From Paenibacillus radicis (ex Xue et al. 2023) (GTDB taxonomy: Bacteria > Bacillota > Bacilli > Paenibacillales > NBRC-103111), in contig NZ_JANQBD010000021.1 of the NCBI RefSeq assembly GCF_024722015.1, positions 106,105 through 170,104 of the forward strand: 64,000 nucleotides of DNA, given 5' to 3'. Of the stretch, positions 25,201 to 32,778 are shown in pieces. Position 1 is the stretch's first letter. Each line of letters begins with the position of its first letter. The notes under the pieces are model-generated. The model saw only the letters and a list, made by a program, of their open reading frames with translations. It had not been told where the DNA came from and made no database searches. Made by a program: the position numbers and the translations under genes.

Positions 25201-27026
25201 ATGGGACGGAGATCAAACTTACGGTGCCTTACGGTACTAATGTGTCCGATTTGGCTGCAACATTCACCACCACCGGAACAAAAGTGAGAGTGGGTTCCAC
25301 GACCCAGGTGAGTGGAGTTACAGCTAACAACTTTACGGCTCCGGTTGTTTACACGGTAGAAGCAGGGAATGGCACCAGACAGAACTATAAGGTAAATGTA
25401 GTTTCAACGCCTGGGGCTGATTTAACATCGCCGGTTTGGCCGAGTAATGCAACTCTTTCCTATTCCAATGTTAATCAAACAGGAATGCTATTAAGCTGGC
25501 CGACGGCAACAGATAATGTAGGCGTAAAAGAATACCGAGTCTACAATGGTGATACGCTGATGGGCACCGTAACTGGAACGACCTATTCGGTTTCGGGTTT
25601 AACGCCAAGAACCAATTACACGTTTAAAGTCGTCGCAATGGATCAGGCAGGAAATCAAAGTGCAGCACTTAGCGTAAATGCAGTAACACTTGCTTATAGC
25701 CATAGCTCCTCTTCCTCAAGTCCGGCAGCTGGCAGCCAGAGCACTGAGAATGCTTCAAATGCAGAAGTTGGAAAAGTGGATAGCGGATCTATTACCGTTA
25801 AAGAAGAAAAAACTGGCGATGGGCGTATAATTCAACTTGTTACTGTGGATGCAGCCGGGTTGAATAAGGCAATCGAAGCAATAAAAGGTAAAAATCCAAG
25901 CGAACAGAAAATCACGTTGGAGGTTAAAGGCAGCGGTTCCGCAATAAAAGTGGAGTTACCTGGCAGCGCTATTCAAAGCGGCAATCAATCTGCACCTCAA
26001 ACGGTCATTTCCATTAAGACCGATTTGGCCACTTACAATTTGCCTATTAAAGTGATTGATGCAGGCTCTGTTGCGAAAAGCCTTGGTGTAGATATAAAGG
26101 ATGTACAAATCACAGTAGCGATTGAAAAAGTTTCCGGAGCTATCGGGGAGCAAATTCTGCAAAAAGCCAATGCAGCCGGACTCACGTTAATTGGCGGTGA
26201 TCAAGCGAAAGTCCTTGATTTCAAGATTACTGCTAGTGCTAAAGGTAATGTGGTTTCCATTGACCAGTTTAATCATACGTATGTTTCTAGAATAATCGTG
26301 ATTCCGCAAACGGTAGACTCAACTAAAGCGACTGCCGTGCTTTATAACCCGACTACAGGAGAAATGACGTTCGTACCTGCTGTATTTAATGTGGTGGACG
26401 GAAACACTCAAGTCACGATCAAGAACCATTCGAATAGTATTTATACAGTCGTGCAGTCAAGCAAAAGCTTTGCCGATCTGAACGGTCATTGGGCAAAAGC
26501 GGACGTTGAGCTGTTGGCATCCAAGCTCTTGGTGAAAGGCTTGACGGATACGGCATTTGAACCGGGAAGTTCAATTACCCGTGCTGAGTTTGCCTCTCTG
26601 CTTGTCCGCGCTTTAGGATTGAATGCTGATCCTTCATCGAAGTTCTCAGATGTTAATAGCAAGGACTGGTATGCAAGCACGATCGTAGCGGCAGCGCAAT
26701 CGGGGATCGTTACAGGCTTTGAGGATGGGACGTTTAAACCAAACGCTCCGATCACTCGTGAGCAAATGGCGCTAATGATTACAAGAGCCATGACTATCGC
26801 AGGTAAATCGAACGATACCAGTGGAAAAACAAAGCAGCTGCTCGCGAAGTTTGCCGACCAGGGCATAATCAGTGCATGGGCACAAGAGGCCGTAGCACAA
26901 GCAGTAGATGCGGTGCTGATTAATGGACAGACGGATACGACGTTTGTACCTCAAGCCAACGCAACTCGTGCAGAGGCAGCTGTGATGCTCAAACGGTTCC
27001 TGCAATATGAGGGATTTATTAACTAA
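22266..27026 (+). CDS. SLH-anchored multidomain alginate-lyase-family enzyme
   Basis: A 1586-residue cell-surface enzyme. I start it at GTG 22266, 9 nt behind AAGGGG. Order of parts: signal peptide (1-37, cleavage after STANA); F5/8 type C sugar-binding domain (about 40-178); fibronectin III (182-272); an (alpha/alpha)-type alginate-lyase domain (275-645) with YWSAAPYWWPDLTKPDGLPY and NNHGTWYDAQ at 499-508; two copies of a DUF5018-like repeat (663-748 and 961-1046) flanking an unnamed beta-rich segment; fibronectin III (1052-1142); a serine-rich linker; a segment common in SLH proteins; and three SLH repeats (1399-1586) for cell-wall attachment. The substrate is a uronic-acid-containing polysaccharide by family; alginate itself is not proven. 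Confidence 0.9.
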   Translation: MNVLRRFKSKISGLLSILLVLSVLGQAGGLFVSTANAASDNLVLGAKLAGYSTQATAGVASNVYDGLISTYWQPNSSEREPTGNGAWFALNLGAVKSFNKAVFQMALSNGVSKVRIEYSNNNTSWIKAYEDTVTNKGTSARTELVKLNNTVTAQYVRVTFLFSAQSPNFQLSEFELYNEGGPTEPAPVTSAFVSKANGTATIQWTDPVLSAVYLDFDKVKVYDLSDGSRSVLVNKGQQSATFTNLNANQAYNFAIQTVTTDSKNSSNVVVSVKPDMYPNTQLFNSGQLKAVKNKVMTPGNTDYSAAVNQLIMDAEVAMTNGPYSVMYKTGTPPNPNGDKHDYWSAAPYWWPDLTKPDGLPYINKDGETNPEGLTDKYDKQSFTLLRTTVSTLSLAYYYTNDSKYAERAALLLKTWFIDPNTKMNPNMNYAQGVGGAENGRKEGVLESDKLFEIIDAIELISNSASWTSSDTLSFKSWLMQYVEWLQTSPLAQAEKATINNHGTWYDAQFVNYLMYLGKRDDAKTYLQTTAIPRISAQIMDDGTMPEELRRTRPFHYFLFNLIPFSMLSILGDQVGVDLWNSEDGIRNAYGFIAPYIIDFSQWPYDELRDEDESAFARYLREAAVKYGDDKLWSAAEIMLGAQINTHRVNLIAPGNMGPAPRKELVTFSFQGLYVPVTGTIHNDEITLDVPNGTDVRGLVATFKTSGQSVKVGSIVQESGLTANDFTNPVVYTVLSPSGTSRSYTIKVNVLPNRLPVTIYETGFSDYRNDPSIDIDLLKDSSKTLFDLIKPMPQAVSEMKPLTWYSGFNDNGTIKSTARIFIKDGNSQHTRSMPAALRLLKDTVYGSTVTIPISLNNYKNISGSFAARTQDQTVTYNLYSEWSIDGGATWNVANKLTRDSSHTKLTDTYGNYPFTFSINDARADGNPNFLFRLRLDKSSSGYMNIDDFKLTGEPLFDLNQKGLTEFSFKGLNPEVNGTIDGTEIKLTVPYGTNVSDLAATFTTTGTKVRVGSTTQVSGVTANNFTAPVVYTVEAGNGTRQNYKVNVVSTPGADLTSPVWPSNATLSYSNVNQTGMLLSWPTATDNVGVKEYRVYNGDTLMGTVTGTTYSVSGLTPRTNYTFKVVAMDQAGNQSAALSVNAVTLAYSHSSSSSSPAAGSQSTENASNAEVGKVDSGSITVKEEKTGDGRIIQLVTVDAAGLNKAIEAIKGKNPSEQKITLEVKGSGSAIKVELPGSAIQSGNQSAPQTVISIKTDLATYNLPIKVIDAGSVAKSLGVDIKDVQITVAIEKVSGAIGEQILQKANAAGLTLIGGDQAKVLDFKITASAKGNVVSIDQFNHTYVSRIIVIPQTVDSTKATAVLYNPTTGEMTFVPAVFNVVDGNTQVTIKNHSNSIYTVVQSSKSFADLNGHWAKADVELLASKLLVKGLTDTAFEPGSSITRAEFASLLVRALGLNADPSSKFSDVNSKDWYASTIVAAAQSGIVTGFEDGTFKPNAPITREQMALMITRAMTIAGKSNDTSGKTKQLLAKFADQGIISAWAQEAVAQAVDAVLINGQTDTTFVPQANATRAEAAVMLKRFLQYEGFIN

Positions 27027-27061
27027 GCAGTGCTAGCTCGCTAACATATTAACAAATAGGA

Positions 27062-27096
27062 AAAGCAGGTGGCCGTGAAGTGCCGCCTGCTTTTTT
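27062..27096 (+). terminator. Terminator of the lyase gene
   Basis: GCAGG-T-GGC (27065-27073) pairs with GCC-G-CCTGC (27082-27090), followed by TTTTTT. Confidence 0.88.
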
Positions 27097-27156
27097 AATC
27101 TAATTTATATGTTTCGGGGCTCCCCGCAAAGTATCTGAATCAACTTCGAAGCAAGA

Positions 27157-27178
27157 CCCCACTTTGTGGGGATTTTTT
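27157..27178 (+). terminator. Second terminator hairpin
   Basis: CCCCAC-TTT-GTGGGG (27157-27171) followed by ATTTTTT. It backs up the terminator 60 bp earlier or ends another short transcript. Confidence 0.7.
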
Positions 27179-27259
27179 ACTTGATTCTGCAACCTTGACA
27201 AGGCGTTCTTCCTGCAAGGACTGTGCAGCCGGATAACCTTGAAATTAGGAGGGCAGCGA

Positions 27260-27382
27260 ATGGGTTTAGCTGGAATTTACGGAGCTAATTTTGCCTTCGC
27301 GCCATCATTTTGGGATATAACGGGAAAAGCTCCATCTAAAATCGGTAATATTGGATCATTTTTCTGTGAGGAGGAAGATTAA
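27260..27382 (+). other. 40-codon ORF overlapping a repeat
   Basis: ATG 27260 follows AGGAGGG by 7 nt and opens a frame starting MGLAGIYGANFAFAPSFWDI and ending CEEED. It overlaps the dispersed repeat at 27317-27452, so the frame may be accidental. A second tiny frame (27477-27536, MSVTLTIRHLRMGRIVEED) behind GGGGGGAG may be the 5' relic of a GNAT gene. Neither has a known product. Confidence 0.25.
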
Positions 27383-27452
27383 CGGGACGTTTTACCGTTA
27401 TTTACAGAAAAGGACCGATATGGCCCAGAATTAGCGGGATGTTTTCCAGTTA
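27317..27452 (+). repeat. TAACTGGAAAA-type dispersed repeat, copy 2
   Basis: Same orientation as copy 1 at 20498-20581. It begins ATAACGGGAAAA and ends GTTTTCCAGTTA. It has an extra internal segment containing another inverted pair (TTAACGGGACG / CCGTTATT). Confidence 0.6.
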
Positions 27453-27541
27453 GACATAAGGGGGGAGCTTAGGAACATGAGCGTTACACTGACTATACGT
27501 CATTTACGAATGGGTAGGATAGTTGAAGAAGATTAGAAACA

Positions 27542-27576
27542 CTGACATATAGGTGTCAGCATAGGTTGCTTATAAT
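27542..27576 (+). promoter_or_regulatory. Palindrome and -10 box upstream of the VOC gene
   Basis: CTGACA-TATAGG-TGTCAG at 27542-27559 is a perfect 6-bp dyad. TATAAT follows at 27571-27576. No good -35 lies 17 bp upstream, so the promoter may need an activator bound to the dyad. Confidence 0.45.
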
Positions 27577-27620
27577 AACAATAGTGAACCGATAATAATT
27601 GCCTTAGGGGGAAATTAAGT

Positions 27621-28079
27621 ATGAGCCAGAAACAAACATTGCGAGGATTTGCGACCATCAGCTACTGGGCGGATAATATGGAGGCGGCAAAGGCGTGGTA
27701 CTCCGAACTGCTGGGCATTGCGCCTTACTTCGAACGCTCAGGACCAGATGGGCGGCTAGCCTATGCCGAGTTTCGCCTTGGAGATTACCAGCATGAACTG
27801 GGTCTGATCGATCGCCGGTTCGCTCCTGCGCGTGCAGCAGCTGGCCCTGGTGGTGCCGTCATGTACTGGCATGTTGATGATATAGAAGCAACGCTTAGGA
27901 ATTTGAAAGCCATGGGAGCTGAAGAATACGAACCGCTCACACACCGTGGTGATTCAGGATTCATTACGGCTTCCGTCACGGACCCATTTGGTAATGTACT
28001 AGGTATCATGTACAATCCGCATTATTTGGAAATCCTGAATCTCAGAACTGAAGGTGACCTGGGTAATGGTAATAGATAA
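27621..28079 (+). CDS. VOC-superfamily protein (glyoxalase/bleomycin-resistance fold)
   Basis: A 152-residue single-domain VOC protein. Supporting blocks are ISYWADNMEAAKAWYSELLG, YWHVDDIEATLRNLKAMGAE and the C-terminal VTDPFGNVLGIMYNPHY. VOC proteins include dioxygenases, glyoxalases and antibiotic-binding proteins; the substrate is unknown. The ATG follows GGGGGAAA. It overlaps the next gene by 14 bp, implying a two-gene operon. Confidence 0.88.
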   Translation: MSQKQTLRGFATISYWADNMEAAKAWYSELLGIAPYFERSGPDGRLAYAEFRLGDYQHELGLIDRRFAPARAAAGPGGAVMYWHVDDIEATLRNLKAMGAEEYEPLTHRGDSGFITASVTDPFGNVLGIMYNPHYLEILNLRTEGDLGNGNR

Positions 28080-28623
28080 ACAAGTGCAAGCTCGCACTCG
28101 ACAAGAATGGCGAGAGTGGTTAAGTGACCATCACAGTACTGAAGATTATTGTTGGTTAATAACAACTACAAATCATCCAGTAAGCTATTTGGATTTTGTT
28201 GAAGAAGCTCTGTGTTTTGGATGGATTGACAGCACGCGCAAAAAACTGGATGACATTCAAACGGGGCAACGATTTTCACCCAGAAAGAAAAACAGTAACT
28301 GGTCAGAGCTCAATAAAGAACGTGTCCGACGGTTAGATAAATTAGGCTTAATGACAGAAGCAGGAAATAAAGTGTTGCCAGATATGAAAGTCGAATATTT
28401 TTTGATTAATGAAGCTATTTTATTGGAATTGCGTCAAGATAAAGAGCTCTATCGCAATTTTCAAGCCTTGCCAGAACTATATGTTAGAATCAGGATCGAC
28501 AATATCCAGTCCGTGCAGTCCGATGCAGAGTTGTATCATAAACGATTGAAAAAATTTATTGAACATACCCGTGCAAATAAAATTTATGGACAATGGAATG
28601 ATGATGGTCGCCTTTTAGGATAG
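28066..28623 (+). CDS. YdeI/OmpD-associated family protein
   Basis: A 185-residue protein with the family pattern REWLSDHHSTEDYCWLI, then DFVEEALCFGWIDSTRKKLDD and RFSPRKKNSNWSELNKERV. The family is widespread with no firm biochemical role. I use ATG 28066, 9 nt behind AAGGTG; a GTG at 28054 is the alternative. It is translationally coupled to the VOC gene. Confidence 0.85.
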   Translation: MVIDKQVQARTRQEWREWLSDHHSTEDYCWLITTTNHPVSYLDFVEEALCFGWIDSTRKKLDDIQTGQRFSPRKKNSNWSELNKERVRRLDKLGLMTEAGNKVLPDMKVEYFLINEAILLELRQDKELYRNFQALPELYVRIRIDNIQSVQSDAELYHKRLKKFIEHTRANKIYGQWNDDGRLLG

Positions 28624-28713
28624 TAAGCCGCGGCGGAACCTAACCTACAGCTTTCTACAAATGGGACGGGGAGATCGCTGTCGAGCTGCATTCAAAACAA
28701 ATCCATAAAATGC

Positions 28714-28761
28714 AAAAATAACCTTCCAGCCAACTAAAAGTTGAAGTGAAGGTTATTTTGG
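28714..28761. terminator. Bidirectional terminator
   Basis: AAAATAACCTTC pairs with GAAGGTTATTTT (arms at 28715-28726 and 28748-28759) around a 21-nt loop that itself contains an inverted CAACT/AGTTG. It lies between the convergent YdeI-like and HD-domain genes. Confidence 0.75.
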
Positions 28762-28825
28762 CTACCAACTAAACAAATAAGTAGTGGCTGAAATTTTACA
28801 AAGCCCTTTTTGTGAAAGCACGAAC

Positions 28826-29416
28826 CTATTCTTCCGACAATTCATCCAAAGTTTTCTCCAGGCTAGGTGCCAGGTTATCGAGAAAATACTGCATCTCCGG
28901 CATGTTCATCTGTTGGATGGACTGCTCAATCTGCTTCTTGGCGCTTCCGAATTCTTTATTGCCGGCCGATAGCTCTGTCACACATTTCAAGTAAGCATCG
29001 AGTAAATCGGCCGCTTTTACATATTTCTTTAATTCGTTGTTTTCACCGGTCTTCGTATCGATCAATGGCTCATAGACCGGACGCAGCTTGTCAGGAATCA
29101 TATCGAGCATACGCTCCGCGGCCAGCTGTTCTATATCTCGAAAATTAGCTAATATTTTGGGATTATGATGCTTTACTGGCGTAGGTATATCTCCGGTAAA
29201 TACTTCGGTTGCATCGTGGAACAGCGCCATGCTGACGATTCGGTCCGTCGGGATGTTTCTCTCATAAACTTCGTTGGCAATTGTGCACAATACATGGGTT
29301 AAGATGGCTACATGAAAAGAGTGCTCGGCAACGTTCTCCTTCACTACATTGCGCATCAGGCTCCAGCGTTCAATGTAGCGCAATCTGTACATATAAGCGA
29401 AAAAATGACTATCCAT
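28826..29416 (-). CDS. HD-domain 5'-deoxynucleotidase, YfbR-like
   Basis: A 196-residue HD-domain phosphohydrolase. Metal ligands are visible in VAEHSFHVA, ALFHDATEVFTGDIPTPVK and the late DLLDAYLKC. It matches YfbR of E. coli in length and motifs; YfbR hydrolyses deoxynucleoside 5'-monophosphates in the cytoplasm. It is transcribed toward the bidirectional terminator. Confidence 0.88.
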   Translation of the reverse strand: MDSHFFAYMYRLRYIERWSLMRNVVKENVAEHSFHVAILTHVLCTIANEVYERNIPTDRIVSMALFHDATEVFTGDIPTPVKHHNPKILANFRDIEQLAAERMLDMIPDKLRPVYEPLIDTKTGENNELKKYVKAADLLDAYLKCVTELSAGNKEFGSAKKQIEQSIQQMNMPEMQYFLDNLAPSLEKTLDELSEE

Positions 29417-29457
29417 CGTGTCTCATCCTATCTGATTTTTTAACATCGGAGAATTGA

Positions 29458-30618
29458 TTATTTTTTTATTACAGGTGTTTGGCGTACGGAAAAGCTCTGT
29501 ACTGTTGGATTATACACAATTTGTACGCCGATAGCAGTTTCCAAATCTTTCAGGCCGATATAAACTACATTATTTTTCATATAAAGCGGTTTTTGCAGAT
29601 TAATGGTCTTGCCTCCGGTTAGTGAAGTCAGCTTCTGACTGTTTACGGAGCCTACCCATGTGGTGTTCTGATATTGAATTTGTATTTGATTTTTGTTGGT
29701 TAAAGAAGCTTTGCCGCCCAATTGGCTCATGGTGTCCATTAGAGGTACTTCGTTAAATGGATGATTGGTCGCAACGACTCTTCGCCTGATAGAAGTTTCT
29801 AGGCCTTCCGGTGAAATAGCGCTGTTACCTGCATTGATCCTGGGGATTTGCAAAGGCTCCAGGTCTCTCGTAGCCATTTCCGGTACAATGGTAAAAGCGA
29901 ATCTCATTCCGGCCTGTTGAATGTATTGGGAGGATAGCTTGTCGTAAATGCCAAAAGGATATGCATACGAATCGATAGGCTCCGGATACAGCTCGCTGAG
30001 CTTAGAGACACATTGTCCAGTATCGCTAAGAACCCTTTGCTTATATTCATCTTCCGTTTCCTTTGTGCCGTTAGTGATGATCCGTCCTACCAGCATGGCG
30101 CTATCGTCAGGTAATTTTTGATGCATGCTGTTGGTGTGGCATTGAAGATCTATAAAATTAGTATCACTTGTCATCTCAATAATTTCATCGCGGGACATGG
30201 ACGGAATGTAGCTGGCTAATGGATCCTCCAAATCCCCGGTAATAACAAAATTGACCGCAGGGATGCGCATGCTTTTAAGTATGGGATAAGCATTTGTATA
30301 GAAGCTCTCATAGCCATCGTCAAAGGTTACAAGCACAGCATTATGTGGAACCGAAGCGCCCTGCATAAACTCCTTAAACTGCTGGAGTGTTATGAATTGA
30401 TAGCCTTTATTTTTTAACAGAGACAATTGATCCTTAAAAAGCTGGGTTGTAACGGTCCCGGAGCTCTTCGCTTCGTCATCAACATGATGATACATAATAA
30501 CAGCGACTTGATCTTTAAAAATAACGCTGGAATTGGCTGCATAAAGAGACGGTAGGATGATACTAAGGCCGAGAATACTGAGGGCCGCTGCTTTTAGAAT
30601 GAGTTTGTTCATCTGCAA
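29458..30618 (-). CDS. Secreted polysaccharide deacetylase with copper-amine-oxidase-like stalk domain
   Basis: A 386-residue exported protein. A signal peptide (ILKAAALSILGLSIILPSLYA) is followed by a NodB-type deacetylase domain: YHHVDDEA, the catalytic LVTFDDGYES, and the metal-binding LQCHTNSMH. The last ~90 residues (MDTMSQLGGKASLTNKNQ to SFSVRQ) resemble the copper amine oxidase N-terminal-like domain common in Paenibacillus exoproteins. I start at TTG 30618, 6 nt behind AAGGAG; ATG 30612 is the alternative. The frame extends upstream to 30786 without signal-peptide character. It probably deacetylates cell-wall or extracellular glycans. Confidence 0.85.
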   Translation of the reverse strand: MQMNKLILKAAALSILGLSIILPSLYAANSSVIFKDQVAVIMYHHVDDEAKSSGTVTTQLFKDQLSLLKNKGYQFITLQQFKEFMQGASVPHNAVLVTFDDGYESFYTNAYPILKSMRIPAVNFVITGDLEDPLASYIPSMSRDEIIEMTSDTNFIDLQCHTNSMHQKLPDDSAMLVGRIITNGTKETEDEYKQRVLSDTGQCVSKLSELYPEPIDSYAYPFGIYDKLSSQYIQQAGMRFAFTIVPEMATRDLEPLQIPRINAGNSAISPEGLETSIRRRVVATNHPFNEVPLMDTMSQLGGKASLTNKNQIQIQYQNTTWVGSVNSQKLTSLTGGKTINLQKPLYMKNNVVYIGLKDLETAIGVQIVYNPTVQSFSVRQTPVIKK

Positions 30619-30791
30619 TCGTAACTCCTTATCTGGTAGTCGAAATTTCCTAGTAGGTAAGAAAACATATTCTAGGTCCGAGGTAAGGATTCCTTCTGTG
30701 AGAACAGTAGAATATCGAAATGTTTGTGGAAACCGAAGGGATAAGGTGAGCTGCCAAATAAAGCCGCAAAACCGCCCCATTTTCACGGTTT

Positions 30792-30820
30792 TTGAACATG
30801 TCGGATTATGCTATTATATA
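30792..30820 (+). promoter_or_regulatory. Promoter of the fumarase gene
   Basis: TTGAAC (30792-30797), a 17-bp spacer and TATATA (30815-30820), about 60 bp before the start codon. Confidence 0.6.
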
Positions 30821-30881
30821 CCTATGCTTAATTCGTCCGGTTTGGAAGCCGGGCTTATCATTTTGAGAGGAGTTTTTATTC

Positions 30882-32414
30882 ATGCAGCATTTCCAACAAA
30901 GTGTCTATAAACTGATTGTAGAAACATCTACGAACCTACCGGCTGATGTCCGCGAAGCGATTCAAGCCGCTAAAATCCGGGAGGACGCTGGAACGCGTTC
31001 TGCGCTTTCCTTATCAACTATTGCTAATAACATTCATATGGCGGAATGCAATGTCTCACCTATCTGTCAAGACACGGGGATGCCGACCTTTATTATACAT
31101 TGTCCTGTAGGCGCTAACCAAATTGTAATGAAGAAACAAATTTTGGCGGCGGTAGCTCAAGCAACTAAGGATAGCAAGCTTCGTACCAATTCCGTTGATT
31201 CCTTAACAGGCGCTAATACAGGAGATAACTTGGGCCCCGGAACTCCGGTTGTTCATTTTGAGCAATGGGAAAAAGACGATGTCGAAGTGAAGCTGATCTT
31301 AAAAGGCGGAGGCTGTGAGAATAAAAATATTCAATACAGCTTGCCAATGGAGATTGAAGGCTTGGGCAAAGCAGGCCGCGATCTTGATGGAATCCGTAAG
31401 TGCATTCTGCATTCAATCTATCAAGCTCAAGGTCAAGGCTGTAGCGCGGGATTCATCGGAGTAGGCATAGGCGGTGACCGGACGACAGGCTACGAGCTAG
31501 CTAAACATCAGCTGTTTCGCCATGTTGACGATGTGAATCCCATTGAAGAGCTGCGCAAGCTTGAGGACTACATTATGGGCAACGCGAATTCGCTTGGTAT
31601 CGGAACTATGGGCTTTGGAGGTCAAGTTACTCTGCTTGGGTGTAAGGTAGGCGTTATGAACCGTCTTCCAGCGAGCTTCTTCGTCTCCGTTGCTTATAAT
31701 TGCTGGGCTTACCGCAGACAAGGCGTGCTGCTTGATTCAAACAGCGGCGATATTAAAGAATGGGTTTACAGAACCGGAGAAACGGTTCCTATGAATCAGG
31801 AAGCAGCGGCTTCCACTGAAAAAACCGAACGTAAAGAAGTTGTACTGCAAACGCCAATCTCCGAGGAGCAAATTCGTGAGCTGCGCGTTGGGGATGTAGT
31901 CATTATCAATGGTATCATGCATACAGGCCGTGATGCTCTTCATAAGCATTTGATGGATCATGATGCTCCATTGGATTTAAATGGCGCAGCGATTTATCAC
32001 TGCGGACCTGTTATGGCCAAGGATGCTGACGGTGAATGGCATGTCAAGGCTGCCGGCCCGACCACAAGTATCCGCGAGGAGCCTTATCAAGGCGATATTA
32101 TTAAAAAATTCGGTATCCGCGCTGTTATCGGCAAAGGCGGTATGGGCGCCAAAACGTTAGCCGCGTTGAAGGAGCATGGCGGAGTTTACTTGAATGCGAT
32201 TGGCGGAGCTGCTCAGTATTATGCTGAATGCTTCAAAAAGGTTGAAGGCGTCGACTTCATGGAGTTCGGTATTCCAGAAGCGATGTGGCATTTGCAAACG
32301 GAAGGTTTTGCCGCAATCGTAACTATGGACTCACATGGTAACAGTCTGCATGCGGAAGTCGAAAAGGATTCTTTTGCAAAGCTTGCACAATTGAAGGAAA
32401 CGGTTTTCTCCTAA
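30882..32414 (+). CDS. fumA: Fumarate hydratase, class I (iron-sulfur)
   Basis: A 510-residue fused class I fumarase that interconverts fumarate and malate in the TCA cycle. The alpha part holds the [4Fe-4S] cysteines in PICQDTGMP (C62), GGGCENKN and GQGCSAGFIGVGIGGDR. The beta part contains INGIMHTGRDALHKHL and GPTTSIREEPYQ. It is monocistronic, behind GAGAGGAG, and followed by a strong terminator. Class I enzymes are oxygen-sensitive, unlike the class II FumC enzyme of aerobic bacilli. The symbol follows family use. Confidence 0.92.
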   Translation: MQHFQQSVYKLIVETSTNLPADVREAIQAAKIREDAGTRSALSLSTIANNIHMAECNVSPICQDTGMPTFIIHCPVGANQIVMKKQILAAVAQATKDSKLRTNSVDSLTGANTGDNLGPGTPVVHFEQWEKDDVEVKLILKGGGCENKNIQYSLPMEIEGLGKAGRDLDGIRKCILHSIYQAQGQGCSAGFIGVGIGGDRTTGYELAKHQLFRHVDDVNPIEELRKLEDYIMGNANSLGIGTMGFGGQVTLLGCKVGVMNRLPASFFVSVAYNCWAYRRQGVLLDSNSGDIKEWVYRTGETVPMNQEAAASTEKTERKEVVLQTPISEEQIRELRVGDVVIINGIMHTGRDALHKHLMDHDAPLDLNGAAIYHCGPVMAKDADGEWHVKAAGPTTSIREEPYQGDIIKKFGIRAVIGKGGMGAKTLAALKEHGGVYLNAIGGAAQYYAECFKKVEGVDFMEFGIPEAMWHLQTEGFAAIVTMDSHGNSLHAEVEKDSFAKLAQLKETVFS

Positions 32415-32459
32415 AATGGATTTAATGTGAGATAGTGGCGAAGCTGCTGCTACGAGACC

Positions 32460-32690
32460 TGAAGGATGAATAACGGAACGGGGAATTCCTTTATTCCATC
32501 TGCCGCCTCTAACTTAAGGAGATTGCGGAAGTTGGAGTTCCGTTATTTGGGCAAATAGATGCACTAATGTGGAAAAACAGAGGGATAACGGAACAGCTTC
32601 TTCCGTAATTCCTCTGTTTTTTGTGCTTCTCAGACGATAGAGGAAAAAAAGTTCCGCTATTCTTTTCCTAAGCTTAACTCCCTTTACAAA
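32460..32690 (+). repeat. Cluster of AACGGAAC/GTTCCGTT inverted repeats
   Basis: Within 230 bp the motif occurs at 32473 (TAACGGAACGG), inverted at 32538 (AGTTCCGTTATTT), direct at 32586 (TAACGGAACAG) and inverted at 32651 (AGTTCCGCTATTC). It makes several possible stems. The third copy lies inside the terminator hairpin. This looks like degenerate copies of an intergenic palindromic repeat; nothing coding is seen. Confidence 0.6.
32573..32623 (+). terminator. Terminator behind the fumarase gene
   Basis: AAAACAGAGG-GA-TAACGGAA pairs with TTCCGTAATT-CCTCTGTTTT around CAGCTTC, then TTTT. It is long and well paired with small mismatches. Confidence 0.8.
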
Positions 32691-32778
32691 AAAAAAACTA
32701 GCTATCTAACTATTGAACAGCTACGATAATGAGTAAACTATTTATTCATATAACCTCAAGTGAAGGGACAAATGAACG

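Noticed and set aside
28624..28712. Gene fragment reading FYKWDGEIAVELHSKQIHKM
   Set aside because: It is protein-like over about 20 codons only; too short to identify or to separate from chance.
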